64,000 nucleotides of DNA from the NCBI GenBank assembly GCA_963813195.1, contig CAWEYC010000043.1, positions 87,119 to 151,118 of the forward strand. The letters run 5' to 3'. Under the pieces are notes generated by a model. The model was given only the letters and a program-made list of their open reading frames with translations. It was not told the origin of the DNA and did not search any database. This document shows, piece by piece, positions 27,059-37,652 of this stretch (within the stretch, counting starts at the first letter, position 1; the number at the start of each line of letters is the position of its first letter). This DNA comes from Roseiarcus sp963813195. GTDB taxonomy: Bacteria > Pseudomonadota > Alphaproteobacteria > Rhizobiales > Beijerinckiaceae. The translations under genes were made by a program, and so were the position numbers.

Positions 27059-27949
27059 ATGCCCGATCGAACGCTCGCCTCCGACGAAATCCGCAAGCGC
27101 GAGCTTGGCGCGTTCCTACGCTCGCGGCGCGCGCGCCTCGCCGGCGCGCGGCGCGGGGCGCGCCGACGGACGCCTGGGCTGCGGCGCGAGGAAATCGCGA
27201 TGCTCGCCGGCGTCGGGACCACCTGGTACACGTGGCTGGAGCAAGGCCGCGACGTTAAGCCCTCGGGCGAAGTGCTCGGCGCGCTCGGCGACGCCTTGAA
27301 ACTCGATGCCGCGGAGAAGCGGCATCTCTATATCCTCGCCGGACGCCAGCCGCCGAACTCGCGGCCGAGCAATCCCGAACGGGTCGAAGCCCCGCTGCGG
27401 CACACGCTGACGAGCCTGACCATCCAGCCGGCCTATGTCATGGGGCGCCGCTGGGACGTGCTCGCCTGGAACCGCGCCGCCGAAGTCGTTTTCGGCGACT
27501 ACGGCGCGCTGGATGGCGATGCCCGCAACATCATGCATCTGCTGTTCACCGATGAGAACCATCGCCGCCTCCTCGTCGATTGGGAGGGATTGGCGCGCGT
27601 GGCCCTGGGGCGCTTTCGCGCCGAGAGCGCCAAATATATCGGCGACCCCGATTTCGAGAGGCTGATCGCGCTGCTGACGGCCGCCAGCCCCCAGTTTCGC
27701 GCCTGGTGGCCGGAGCGCAACGTCACCCGGCAGCTCTCCGGCATCAAGAAGGTCCGCCACCCGCGAATCGGTGGTATGACCTTCGAACATATGAGCTTTT
27801 CGATCGACGACGGCTCCGACATGAAGCTGATTGTCTATACGCCGCTGCCCGTCGAGGACAGCGTCGAAAAAATGGAAAGGCTGCTGCGCGGCTCCTCGGC
27901 CGTCGCGGAGCCGGCGACGAGCCGTGAGTTGGACGATTTCGCGGTGTGA
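27059..27949 (+). CDS. MmyB-type helix-turn-helix transcription regulator
   Basis: A 296-residue regulator with an N-terminal XRE-type helix-turn-helix (about residues 40-85: TPGLRREEIAMLAGVGTTWYTWLEQGR) and a C-terminal MmyB-like ligand-binding domain containing AYVMGRRWDVLAWNRAA. Such proteins commonly sit opposite an SDR gene that they repress, as here. The MmyB domain is related to PAS-like folds and may bind a fatty-acid-like ligand. Confidence 0.85.
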   Translation: MPDRTLASDEIRKRELGAFLRSRRARLAGARRGARRRTPGLRREEIAMLAGVGTTWYTWLEQGRDVKPSGEVLGALGDALKLDAAEKRHLYILAGRQPPNSRPSNPERVEAPLRHTLTSLTIQPAYVMGRRWDVLAWNRAAEVVFGDYGALDGDARNIMHLLFTDENHRRLLVDWEGLARVALGRFRAESAKYIGDPDFERLIALLTAASPQFRAWWPERNVTRQLSGIKKVRHPRIGGMTFEHMSFSIDDGSDMKLIVYTPLPVEDSVEKMERLLRGSSAVAEPATSRELDDFAV

Positions 27950-28018
27950 TCGACGTGAGGTTTGGCGGACGCGGCCAAAGACGCTAAACCAGAGCAGCTC
28001 GGGCAAGGGGAGGTTCGC

Positions 28019-28756
28019 ATGGCGCAGGACAAAGAACCAAAGGGCAGGGGCGATGCGGCCTCCACCGATCCCCGAGGGCGAATCATCGACGCGTTGATGG
28101 CGCTCGCGGCGGAGCGGCGCTTCGAGGAGATCACGATCCGGGACATTTGCGCCGAGGCGAAAGTCACGCTCGCCGATTTCCGCGATGCTTTTCCCTCCAA
28201 GGGCGCGGTCCTCGGCGGGTTCACCAAGCGCATCGATCGAGCCGTGCTCTCGGCCCAGGATCAGGAGATTTCGGCAGAGGCGCCGCGCGAGCGGCTGTTC
28301 GACGTTTTGATGCGCCGGCTCGACGCGATGAAGCCTTACCGCGAGGGCCTGCGCGAGATCGCCGCCTGGCTTCGCCGCGATCCCGTCGCGGCGCTGGCGA
28401 TGAACCAGACGGTCGTCAATTCGATGCGCTTCATGCTGGAGGCGGCGGGCATCGATAGCGAAGGGATGGCTGGCGCGATCAAGCTGCAAGGCTTGGCGCT
28501 CGCCTGGGCGCGCATCGTCGCGGTGTGGCTCGAAGATTCCGAGCCGGAACTCTCCAAGACCATGGCCGAACTCGATCGTGAACTGAGCCGCGGCGAGCGC
28601 GCGGTCGCCGGGGTCGAGCGACTCGACCGCTTTGTGGAGCCCCTCAGGTCGGTCGCGCGCGCCGCCTTCGAGCAACGCCGACGGGCGCGCGAGACCTTCC
28701 GGCGTCGTCCACGCGGCGATGGCGACGAGGAGGCGCGGGAGGCGGATCCGTTCTGA
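28019..28756 (+). CDS. TetR-family transcription regulator
   Basis: A 245-residue regulator with an N-terminal TetR helix-turn-helix (about residues 20-65, GRIIDALMALAAERRFEEITIRDICAEAKVT region) and an all-helical ligand domain; the Arg-rich end RRRPRGDGDEE is probably disordered. The second recognition helix is unusual (LADFRDAFPSKGAV rather than GTFYxYF). AAGGGGAGG at 28005-28013 fixes the start. No target is evident nearby. Confidence 0.75.
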   Translation: MAQDKEPKGRGDAASTDPRGRIIDALMALAAERRFEEITIRDICAEAKVTLADFRDAFPSKGAVLGGFTKRIDRAVLSAQDQEISAEAPRERLFDVLMRRLDAMKPYREGLREIAAWLRRDPVAALAMNQTVVNSMRFMLEAAGIDSEGMAGAIKLQGLALAWARIVAVWLEDSEPELSKTMAELDRELSRGERAVAGVERLDRFVEPLRSVARAAFEQRRRARETFRRRPRGDGDEEAREADPF

Positions 28757-28950
28757 GCCGCCCCGCCGACGCATGCGCCGAGCGACTGCGTCAAATTTGA
28801 CGCTTTGCCGCAATATCCTACGAGCCATGTCGCGCGAAATTGGCTGATAAGACCCTGATTCAGTGGGGTTTAACCACTTGCGTTAGGTCCCCTTGAGCCG
28901 CCCGCGGCCTATCTCTCCCGCATGATTTCGGTCGATGGAGAGACCCGGCG

Positions 28951-29499
28951 ATGCAAGCAGCCCCAAAGTTTCCCGCCTTTGCGCCTCGACGTTTCGCCGC
29001 GCCAGACCCGCGCGCCGACGGACGGCGGCGGCTCGTTCGGCTGGATAGCGAGAACGTCCGCATCGCGCGGGTGGTCGCGGGCGTCTTCATGAACGTGACC
29101 GTCGCGACGAGCGCCTATCGCGGCGTCATGCTGCGCGTCGCCGGCGCTCGCGAGGACGGTTTTTCCTACGAGATCCGCCTGGTCCATGCCGATCCCGACC
29201 TTTGCATCGCGCTTGCCGAAGCCAACGACGATCTGGACGTGCAAGCGGAATGGCGATTGTGGGCGCGGGTCCTCGGGCTGCCGGCTTTGGTCGAGCGCAT
29301 CGAGGGCCGCGGCGAACCCGATCGGCCGATGCTCGGCAAGGTGGCGGTGCGTGGCGCCGCTCCGCGGCGGCGCGGCAGGACGATCACGGCGCGGCGCGCC
29401 CGCTTCCTGACGCGCCGCAAAGTCGGACGGCCTGAACTTTCCCTACGGATCGACAACGATCGGCTCGAACTGTTCAGCGGCGAGAAGCCGGAACGCTGA
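28951..29499 (+). CDS. DUF6101 family protein
   Basis: A 182-residue protein containing FMNVTVATSAYRGVMLRV and HADPDLCIALAEANDD, features of DUF6101 proteins found in Rhizobiales. It has a strongly basic C-terminal third and no signal or membrane segment. GGAGAG about 10 nt upstream supports the start. The 194 bp before it hold no gene. Function unknown. Confidence 0.7.
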   Translation: MQAAPKFPAFAPRRFAAPDPRADGRRRLVRLDSENVRIARVVAGVFMNVTVATSAYRGVMLRVAGAREDGFSYEIRLVHADPDLCIALAEANDDLDVQAEWRLWARVLGLPALVERIEGRGEPDRPMLGKVAVRGAAPRRRGRTITARRARFLTRRKVGRPELSLRIDNDRLELFSGEKPER

Positions 29500-29641
29500 G
29501 CGTCCGCCCATCGCGGCTCGCCCACTGTACCGCTCGGCCTCCGGTACGCTTTGGCCGATCGCCATCCGATTGTCTCTGGTCGTTCGGCTCGGGGCGACAT
29601 AAGTGTCGCATAACCAATAACTCGCGGCGAGCCGAGCCACC

Positions 29642-30241
29642 ATGCGCACCGATGTCCTCACCGCCATGGCGGCGTTCTGCTTCGTTTCCGGCGTCACGCC
29701 CGGGCCGAACAATCTCATGTTGATGACATCGGGCGTGAATTTCGGCTTCCGGCGAACGGTGCCTCATCTCCTGGGCGTCGTTTGCGGCTTCTGCCTGATG
29801 GTCGCGCTGGTCGGCCTCGGTCTCGACGCGATCTTCACGCGCTTTCCCGCCTTGCTGCCGGCGATGCGCTATCTCGGCGCGGCCTATATGCTCTGGCTCG
29901 CCTGGAAGATCGCATCGGCCGGCCCGGCGCGGGAGAGCAAGAGCGGCGGCACGCCGCTCGGCTTCTTCGGCGCGGCGGCGTTCCAGTGGATCAATCCCAA
30001 GGGATGGGTCATCGCGGTCAGCGCTCTGACCGCCTATTCCGTCGTCGACGACTACACCCGCAACGTCTTCATCGTCGCGTTCGCCTATCTCGCCATCGGC
30101 CTGCCCAGCAGCGGCTCTTGGGCGCTGCTCGGCTCGTCGATGCGCCGCGCGCTCGGCGACCCGCGCATCGCGCGCGCCTTCAATTGGACGATGGCCGCGC
30201 TGCTGGTCGCCTCGATTGTGCCGGTGCTCTACGAGCGGTAG
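29642..30241 (+). CDS. LysE/RhtB family amino-acid exporter
   Basis: A 199-residue membrane protein with six predicted helices. The LysE signature SGVTPGPNNLMLMTSG lies at about residues 16-31 and FQWINPKGWVIAVSALTAY near 115. These carriers export amino acids or their analogues; the substrate cannot be told. Convergent with amn. Confidence 0.9.
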   Translation: MRTDVLTAMAAFCFVSGVTPGPNNLMLMTSGVNFGFRRTVPHLLGVVCGFCLMVALVGLGLDAIFTRFPALLPAMRYLGAAYMLWLAWKIASAGPARESKSGGTPLGFFGAAAFQWINPKGWVIAVSALTAYSVVDDYTRNVFIVAFAYLAIGLPSSGSWALLGSSMRRALGDPRIARAFNWTMAALLVASIVPVLYER

Positions 30242-30259
30242 TGCGCTCCAGCGATCGCC

Positions 30260-31744
30260 TCAGCGGAACGGCGGCTCGTCGAAACTGCGCAACTTTCGCG
30301 AATGCAGCGTCGCGCGCTGGCTTTGCAGCGTCTCCAGCGCGGCGATGCCGATCTGCAAATGCTCGCCGATCGCCCGCTCGTAGAAGGCGTTCGCCGCGCC
30401 GGGCAGCTTGATCTCGCCATGCAGCGGCTTGTCGGAGACGCACAGCAATGTGCCGTAGGGCACGCGCATTCGAAAACCCTGCGTGGCGATCGTCGCCGAT
30501 TCCATATCGACCGCGATGGCGCGCGAGAGGTTGATGCGCCGGCGCTCCTGCGTCCAGCGCAATTCCCAATTGCGATCGTCGTTGGTGACGACGGTTCCCG
30601 TGCGCAGCCGCCGTTTCAGCGCCTCGCCGCGATCGCCGGTGACCCGCGCCACCGCCTCCTGCAGGGCGACCTGCACCTCGGCCAGCGCCGGGATCGGCAC
30701 ATCAGGCGGCACGGCGTTGTCGAGGATGTTGTCCTGACGGAGATAGGCGTGCGCGAGCACATAATCGCCGATGCGTTGGGATTGCCGCAGCCCTGCGCAA
30801 TGGCCGACCATCAGCCAGCAATGCGGACGCAGAACCGCGATATGGTCGGTGATGGTCTTGGCGTTGGCCGGCCCGACGCCGATGTTGACGAGGCTGACGC
30901 CGCGCCCGTCGGCGCGCACGACGTGATAGGCGGGCATCTGGAAGCGGTGCCAGACGACGGCGCTCGCCCCGGCCTCGGCTTCATCAGGCGTCAGGCTCGA
31001 ATCGATCACGACATTGCCGGGCAGCACGATCTTCTCGACCGCGCCGGCGCGCAATTGCTCCAGACCCCAACGAATGAACTGATCGACGTAGCGGTGATAG
31101 TTCGTGAGCAGCACCCAGGGCTGCATCGCGCGCCAGTCGGAGCCGGTGTAATGCACCAGCCGGCGCAAGGAATAATCGACTCGGGCGGCGTCGAACAGCG
31201 CGATCGGGCGCTCGAAGCCGGGACGAATGTCGAAGGCGCCGTCCGCGACTTCGTCACCGACGACGGCGAGCGAGGGCACGGGAAAGAAGCGCGCGAGTTC
31301 CGAAGCCGTCGCGCCGCCGCGCCCCAGTTCGTCGCCGCTCTCGAAGACGTAAGGATACGGGATTTCCTGCGCGCCGACGCCCACCTCGATCTCGGCGCCG
31401 AATTCGGCCACCAGCGGCTCGAGCTGTTCGAGCAGGTAGTGGCGAAAATCCTCGGGTTGCGTCACCGTGGTCGAATAGACGCCCGCTTCGGTGAACTTGG
31501 CGAAAGCGCGCGCGCTGGAAGGCGGCACGCCCTCGGGCTGGTAGGTCACGCGCAGTTCCGGGTAACGGAAGCGCGCGCGCACCTCTTCGCTTGGGACAAC
31601 GCCGTCTTGCAGAAAGCGTTCAACCGCCGCGCGCAGCGATCCCGCCGCAAGCGCATAGAGTTCGGCGAGACGGTCAACCGCCTCGGCGGGCGACGCGACG
31701 CGTTCGAAAGATCCGCTCAAGCCGCCCCCCAGAGGTTTATGCAC
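30260..31744 (-). CDS. amn: AMP nucleosidase
   Basis: A 494-residue enzyme splitting AMP into adenine and ribose 5-phosphate. The N-terminal domain (to about residue 190) is specific to AMN; the C-terminal part is a phosphorylase-fold hydrolase with VSLVNIGVGPANAKTITDHIAVLRP and the ending AVDMESATIATQGFRMRVPYGTLL split over positions near 430-450, where Glu and Met shape the ribose site. Length matches the family. Followed by a RidA gene upstream on the same strand, 12 bp apart. Confidence 0.93.
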   Translation of the reverse strand: MHKPLGGGLSGSFERVASPAEAVDRLAELYALAAGSLRAAVERFLQDGVVPSEEVRARFRYPELRVTYQPEGVPPSSARAFAKFTEAGVYSTTVTQPEDFRHYLLEQLEPLVAEFGAEIEVGVGAQEIPYPYVFESGDELGRGGATASELARFFPVPSLAVVGDEVADGAFDIRPGFERPIALFDAARVDYSLRRLVHYTGSDWRAMQPWVLLTNYHRYVDQFIRWGLEQLRAGAVEKIVLPGNVVIDSSLTPDEAEAGASAVVWHRFQMPAYHVVRADGRGVSLVNIGVGPANAKTITDHIAVLRPHCWLMVGHCAGLRQSQRIGDYVLAHAYLRQDNILDNAVPPDVPIPALAEVQVALQEAVARVTGDRGEALKRRLRTGTVVTNDDRNWELRWTQERRRINLSRAIAVDMESATIATQGFRMRVPYGTLLCVSDKPLHGEIKLPGAANAFYERAIGEHLQIGIAALETLQSQRATLHSRKLRSFDEPPFR

Positions 31745-31756
31745 GTCCTTACCTTC

Positions 31757-32116
31757 CTATTTTGACGGTTTGGCTGCGATGCAGGCGATCTCGACGTTGT
31801 AAGCGGGCGCGGCGAGCTTGGCCTCGACCGTGGCGCGGGCGGGCGTGCAGCCCTTGGCGACCCAGCCCTCCCAGGCCGTGTTCATTTCGGCGAAATTCGC
31901 GATGTCGGTGAGATAGATCGTCGCGGACAGGATTTGGGTCTTGTCCGAGCCGGCCTGGGCGAGCAAGCCGTCGATCGCAGCGAGAATATCGCGGGTCTGC
32001 TCGCCGACGCTCTTGCCGGCGGCTTTGTCGGCGACCTGGCCGGCGAGATAGATCGTCTCGCCATGGACGACGACCTGCGACATGCGCGGGCCGACGCCGA
32101 TCCGTTCGATGCTCAT
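31757..32116 (-). CDS. RidA family (YjgF/UK114) protein
   Basis: A 119-residue trimeric-barrel protein with VVVHGETIYLAGQVAD at the start and the ending CTPARATVEAKLAAP. The arginine in ARATVE that binds the substrate carboxylate in RidA is present. RidA hydrolyses reactive enamines/imines made by PLP-dependent dehydratases; such an enzyme is encoded at 20338 but not adjacent. Probably in one unit with amn. Confidence 0.9.
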   Translation of the reverse strand: MSIERIGVGPRMSQVVVHGETIYLAGQVADKAAGKSVGEQTRDILAAIDGLLAQAGSDKTQILSATIYLTDIANFAEMNTAWEGWVAKGCTPARATVEAKLAAPAYNVEIACIAAKPSK

Positions 32117-32154
32117 GAAATGCGCCTCTTCGTTGGGGAGTTGGGTTTCGCGCC

Positions 32155-32679
32155 TCAGGCGGGCGTCATCCCGGGGACCTGGCCGAGGAAATCGCGCTTG
32201 CCGATCTCGACGCCGCTGAAGCGCAGGATGTCGTAGGCGGTCGTCAGATGAAAGTAGAAATTGGGCAGGACGAAATGGAGGAGATAGTTCGCGCCGACCA
32301 TCTTCATCTTGTTCGGCCCAAGGGGAAGGACGATCTCACGATCGGCCGCGCCGTCAAGCGCCTTGGGATCGATGGTCTTCAGGAAATCGAGCGTCGCCTG
32401 GATGCGCGCCTTCAGTTCCTCGATCGTGGCCTCCTTGTCCTCGAACTTGGGGGGCTCGGCGCCGGCGAGCCGGGCCGACCCGTTCTTGGCGCCGTCGCAT
32501 GCGGCCTGAACCTGGCGGGCGAGACCGAACATGTCCGGCCGCAGTCGCGTCGTGACGTAAATCGCCGGATCGAACTTGCGCGCCTCGGCGTGCGCGGCCG
32601 CCTTGTCGAGAATGACCGACAGCGCGGCGAGCGAGCGCTCGAATACCGGGACGCTCGATTGATAGACCGAAAGGGACAT
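32155..32679 (-). CDS. DUF1993 family protein
   Basis: A 174-residue protein starting MSLSVYQSSVPVFERSLAAL with RLRPDMFGLARQVQAACD and HFVLPNFYFHLTTAYDILR, hallmarks of DUF1993, a four-helix DinB-like family. The histidines near the end could bind metal. Role unknown. The start at 32679 is chosen because conservation begins there. Confidence 0.88.
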   Translation of the reverse strand: MSLSVYQSSVPVFERSLAALSVILDKAAAHAEARKFDPAIYVTTRLRPDMFGLARQVQAACDGAKNGSARLAGAEPPKFEDKEATIEELKARIQATLDFLKTIDPKALDGAADREIVLPLGPNKMKMVGANYLLHFVLPNFYFHLTTAYDILRFSGVEIGKRDFLGQVPGMTPA

Positions 32680-32791
32680 GCGGATTGTTTCCTCGCCTGG
32701 GGCGCGCGAATTCGGGCGCGAAGGCGCGCAACTTGCACACAATGAGGGTCGAGTTCAACAAGCGGCGCCGAAAACTGTCGCTCTCAACTCC

Positions 32792-33370
32792 TCACGCGTC
32801 CGTGGCTTCAGGCCACGCAAGCCGCATCGCGTAGGCGCGAACGTCGACCGGCCAAGCGGCGATCCGTTCCGCGAACGCGGCGCCATCGCCGGCGAACAAG
32901 GCGCGGGCGGCCTCCTCGAAGCCGGGAAAGTCGCCGCCGATCGCATGGAGAAAACGATAGGCCGCATCTCGCGCCAGCTTCGCCTTGCTCGCGCCGCCAT
33001 CCGCCCGGCGCGCTTCCTCGACGAGACGGCGCAGGGCGACGGAAGCGCCGCCGCTCTGGGCCGCCAGCCATTCCCAATGGCGCGGCAGCAGGGTCACCTC
33101 GCGGGCGACGACGCCGAGCTTGGGGCGACCGCGGCCTCGGGGCGGCAGGTCCGCCTCTTTCGCCTTGATGCGCGCGACGATGTGCTCGTCCGAACCGCGC
33201 AGATCGAGATCGACGACGCCGCCAGTGGCGTCATCGAAAGTCAGCAGCGGCCCCGACGCCCCGGCGGCGAGCGCCTGGTTCACCGCCAGCGCCACCTCTG
33301 CGAGCGGTCCCGCCGCGATCAGGCGAGCGCCGTCGAAGGCGGTGCAAGGTGGGTTCGAGGATTTGGTCAT
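32792..33370 (-). CDS. DUF2239 family protein
   Basis: A 192-residue soluble protein with GRGRPKLGVVAREVTLLPRHWEWLAAQ, typical of DUF2239, followed by a helical C-terminal half. The RGRPKLG stretch resembles an AT-hook but function is unknown. Divergent from the GIY-YIG gene over a 97-bp AT-richer space. Confidence 0.88.
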   Translation of the reverse strand: MTKSSNPPCTAFDGARLIAAGPLAEVALAVNQALAAGASGPLLTFDDATGGVVDLDLRGSDEHIVARIKAKEADLPPRGRGRPKLGVVAREVTLLPRHWEWLAAQSGGASVALRRLVEEARRADGGASKAKLARDAAYRFLHAIGGDFPGFEEAARALFAGDGAAFAERIAAWPVDVRAYAMRLAWPEATDA

Positions 33371-33467
33371 TGGTTGGTCTCGGTGGATTCGTCAAAATTT
33401 TACCCGGCCTTATTGCGGTGTCAATTATATCCGGGTATATTTCCCGGAGGAGGGAGCGGGTTTGGCG

Positions 33468-33803
33468 ATGATGGACGGCGACAGGCGGGCGGCGCGAGCC
33501 GCGTACAAAGAGCGCAAGCCGGTCGCAGGCGTCTATGCCCTGCGTTGCCCGCTGAGCGGCGAGGTCTGGGTCGGTCGGACGCCCGACCTGGAGAAGGTGT
33601 GGAACCGCATTGCCTTCACGCTACGTGGCGACGCCAGCCCGCATCGGGCGCTCCAGGCGGCCTGGAACGGGCACGGCGCGGGGGCCTTCGTCTTCGAGGT
33701 CTTGGAGCGGCTCGAAGAGGAGGAGCTCGATTTTGCACGAGAATCGACGCTCAAGGAGCGGACGGCCCTTTGGCGCGCTCGGTTGAAGGCGGCGGCGGTA
33801 TGA
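33468..33803 (+). CDS. GIY-YIG nuclease family protein
   Basis: A 111-residue protein in which GVYALRCPLSGEVWVGRT (about residues 20-37) is a GIY-YIG-like core with the first tyrosine kept and the second motif changed to VWVG. The Arg in WNRI and a Glu further on are as in the family. Small stand-alone members of this type are often annotated as nucleases without proof. Start chosen at ATG 33468; TTG 33462 is possible. Confidence 0.65.
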   Translation: MMDGDRRAARAAYKERKPVAGVYALRCPLSGEVWVGRTPDLEKVWNRIAFTLRGDASPHRALQAAWNGHGAGAFVFEVLERLEEEELDFARESTLKERTALWRARLKAAAV

Positions 33804-33812
33804 AGTCGACCG

Positions 33813-34226
33813 CTATTGCGGGCCCGGCTCGCCTGCGGCTTGCGGTAGCGCGGAATCGAAGCACGCCCAGCTTGGCGCCGAGCCCGTCCAAATAACGCTG
33901 GACGGCCTCGCCAACTCGCGGTCGTCGAGCGCGCCGACGCGCACGATGATCTGATGCGGGCGCGGTTCGGCTTCGCTGAACAAAGGCGTGCCGCAAGCGC
34001 GACAGAAGGTGCGGCGCATCCCCGACCCGCTGTCGGCGGTCGCGGCGTAGACCGACGTCTCGCCGGTGACCCTCACCGCCTCCTTGGGAAAGACCGCATT
34101 GACGGTCCCGGAGCCCGCGCCGAGATACTGGCATACGCGGCACCAACACTGCCGCACGCGCAAGGGTTTCTCAGCGGCGATATCGAACCGCACCTTGTCG
34201 CAGAGACACCCGCCGGTGATGGGCAT
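33813..34226 (-). CDS. GFA family (glutathione-dependent formaldehyde-activating-like) zinc protein
   Basis: A 137-residue protein with the GFA zinc motifs: CLC at residues 7-9, CWCRVC at about 27-32 and CRACG near 75. The archetype speeds glutathione-formaldehyde adduct formation, but most family members are uncharacterised and many have lost that activity. Located opposite the GIY-YIG gene, ends 10 bp apart. Confidence 0.88.
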   Translation of the reverse strand: MPITGGCLCDKVRFDIAAEKPLRVRQCWCRVCQYLGAGSGTVNAVFPKEAVRVTGETSVYAATADSGSGMRRTFCRACGTPLFSEAEPRPHQIIVRVGALDDRELARPSSVIWTGSAPSWACFDSALPQAAGEPGPQ

Positions 34227-34310
34227 AGTTCGTTCCTCCTTTGCCTCGCCTAGCAGGGAATCGGGATCAGAACCAGTCGGCGGATGGGACTTCCAGCTTG
34301 ACGAATGTCT

Positions 34311-34327
34311 GTATCATAGTATGATAC
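34311..34327. promoter_or_regulatory. Operator-like perfect palindrome before higBA
   Basis: GTATCAT and ATGATAC form perfect 7-bp arms around AGT, ending 15 nt before the higB start. HigA-type antitoxins bind such sites to repress their own operon, so this is the probable HigA operator overlapping the promoter. Confidence 0.7.
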
Positions 34328-34342
34328 AAACTGGGAGGCTGC

Positions 34343-34624
34343 ATGATCCTGTCGTTCAAGGACAAGCGAACGCAGGCTGTCGCTGAAGGTAAAGCGCCAA
34401 AAGGATTTCACGCTGATCTCGTCAGAACCGCCCAGCGCAAGCTCGCAATGCTGAACGCCGCGCTCCGTCTCGACGATCTGAACGCTCCGCCCGGGAACAG
34501 GTTGCACGCGCTATCGGGAAGCCGAAAAGGTCAACACGCAATACGGATAAACGACCAGTTCCGCGTTTGCTTTCGATGGGTCGAAGGCGGCGCCGAGGAC
34601 GTGGAACTTGTCGATTACCATTAG
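34343..34624 (+). CDS. higB: HigB-type toxin (RelE/ParE superfamily mRNA interferase)
   Basis: A 93-residue toxin starting MILSFKDKRTQAVAEG and ending with the family pattern QHAIRINDQFRVCFRWVEGGAEDVELVDYH split across residues 65-93. HigB cuts mRNA on translating ribosomes. It precedes its antitoxin, the reversed order typical of higBA, with a 9-bp gap and a palindromic operator in front. Confidence 0.9.
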   Translation: MILSFKDKRTQAVAEGKAPKGFHADLVRTAQRKLAMLNAALRLDDLNAPPGNRLHALSGSRKGQHAIRINDQFRVCFRWVEGGAEDVELVDYH

Positions 34625-34633
34625 GATTACGAG

Positions 34634-34933
34634 ATGACACGCTCCATACATCCGCCGGTCCATCCCGGTGAAGTCCTGCGCGAGGAGTTTCTCATCCCGC
34701 TTGGCATGAGCGCCGGAGCGTTGGCGAAACGTCTCAACGTACCGCGCACCCGTATCGAGCGCATTGCTTCGGAAACGACCGCCATGACGTCCGATACCGC
34801 CCTGCGGCTCGGAAAGTTCTTCGGGACCTCGCCGGAATTCTGGATGAATCTGCAAATCGCCTTCGACCTGACGGCGCAGTCGCAAGCCCTGAAAGAGGAA
34901 ATCGCGGCGATCAAGGAAATGCGGGCGGCTTAG
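34634..34933 (+). CDS. higA: HigA-type antitoxin (XRE-family)
   Basis: A 99-residue helix-turn-helix protein with the HigA start HPPVHPGEVLREEFLIPLGMS and the ending FFGTSPEFWMNLQIAFDL. It should neutralise HigB and repress the operon at 34311-34327. The stop codon is only 7 nt from the end of the opposing fumarase gene. Confidence 0.92.
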   Translation: MTRSIHPPVHPGEVLREEFLIPLGMSAGALAKRLNVPRTRIERIASETTAMTSDTALRLGKFFGTSPEFWMNLQIAFDLTAQSQALKEEIAAIKEMRAA

Positions 34934-34940
34934 CGCCCGT

Positions 34941-36557
<1,617 letters not shown>

Positions 36558-36644
36558 GCGGGACCGCTCCGTGGGCTGCGGGGAGGAGAGGGATTTAGCG
36601 GTTCGCGCGGCTCATTCCAAGCCTTGCGCCGAGAACACTCCGCG

Positions 36645-37535
36645 TCAGCTCGCGGCGCCCGAGAGCGCCTCGATGCCTTCAGCGACCGCGAGGGTTCGGC
36701 GCGCCATTTGCTCGTGCAGCAGTTCGACCATCCGGCCGTTGTGCTGGATGACGCCCTTGCCGGCGTTCTCCGGCAGAGCGAAAGCGGCGATGATCGCGCG
36801 CGCCAACTCGATTTCCGTCGACGCCGGCGCGAAGGTCGCGTTGCAGACCTCGATCTGATTCGGGTGGATCAGCGTCTTGCCGTCGAGACCCATGTCGCGC
36901 CCCTGCTCGCACTCGGCCTTGAAGCCGACGGGATCGCCGAGATCGTTGTAGACGCCGTCGATGATGTCGCAGCCGTGGGCGCGCGCCGCGGCGACGCAGA
37001 GCGCAACCCAGGCGGTCAAGGCGCCGCGCCCCGGCGTCAGACGCGCGCGCGTCTCCTTGGCGAGATCGTTGAGACCCATCACCAAAGTATCCAACCGCGA
37101 ATCGGGGTCGGCCGCGGTCGCGGCGATCGAGCCGGCGCTCAAGATCGCCATCGGCGTCTCCATCATCGCCCACAGGCGCGTTCTCTCGGGCGCGCCCGCT
37201 TCCCGCAGCGCGCGCGCCGCGACCATGATGGCTCCCGGCCCGTCGACCTTGGGCAGCAGAATCGCGTCGGGCGCGGCGGCGATCGCGGCGGCCAGATCCT
37301 CGGCCCCCCAGGGCGTGTGGGCGCCGTTGACGCGAATGACCACCTCGCGCCCGCCGAACCCGCCGGCGCGCACGGCTTCGACCGCCAGGACCCGCGCCTC
37401 CAGCTTGGCGTCCGGCGCGACCGAATCTTCGAGGTCGATGATGATCGCGTCGGCCGCCAAGCTGCGCGCCTTGGCAAGCGCCTTGGCGTTGGACCCCGGC
37501 ATATAGAGCACGCTGCGGCGCGGGCGGACGACCAT
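36645..37535 (-). CDS. CitE-like CoA ester lyase (HpcH/HpaI family)
   Basis: A 296-residue TIM-barrel lyase starting RPRRSVLYMPGSNAKAL, with IIIDLEDSVAP (metal Asp) and GLDGKTLIHPNQIE near the C-terminus. It may act as malyl-CoA lyase, methylmalyl-CoA lyase or malyl-CoA thioesterase; these cannot be separated by eye. A serine-cycle role would suit a methylotroph but no other serine-cycle gene is here. The AGGAG before ATG 37535 sets the start. Confidence 0.85.
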   Translation of the reverse strand: MVVRPRRSVLYMPGSNAKALAKARSLAADAIIIDLEDSVAPDAKLEARVLAVEAVRAGGFGGREVVIRVNGAHTPWGAEDLAAAIAAAPDAILLPKVDGPGAIMVAARALREAGAPERTRLWAMMETPMAILSAGSIAATAADPDSRLDTLVMGLNDLAKETRARLTPGRGALTAWVALCVAAARAHGCDIIDGVYNDLGDPVGFKAECEQGRDMGLDGKTLIHPNQIEVCNATFAPASTEIELARAIIAAFALPENAGKGVIQHNGRMVELLHEQMARRTLAVAEGIEALSGAAS

Positions 37536-37652
37536 ATCAATCTCCTGACGATCGTCCCTACTTAAATTGTGCAGCGCACTCACGCCAGAGGTATGAATCG
37601 CGCCGCGCCCTAACACTTAAGGAGAAGCCCGCCGCCTGGACAATGGCGGCGC

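Noticed and set aside
27116..28828. A 570-codon frame on the minus strand
   Set aside because: It is antisense to the MmyB- and TetR-type regulators, both with clear domains.
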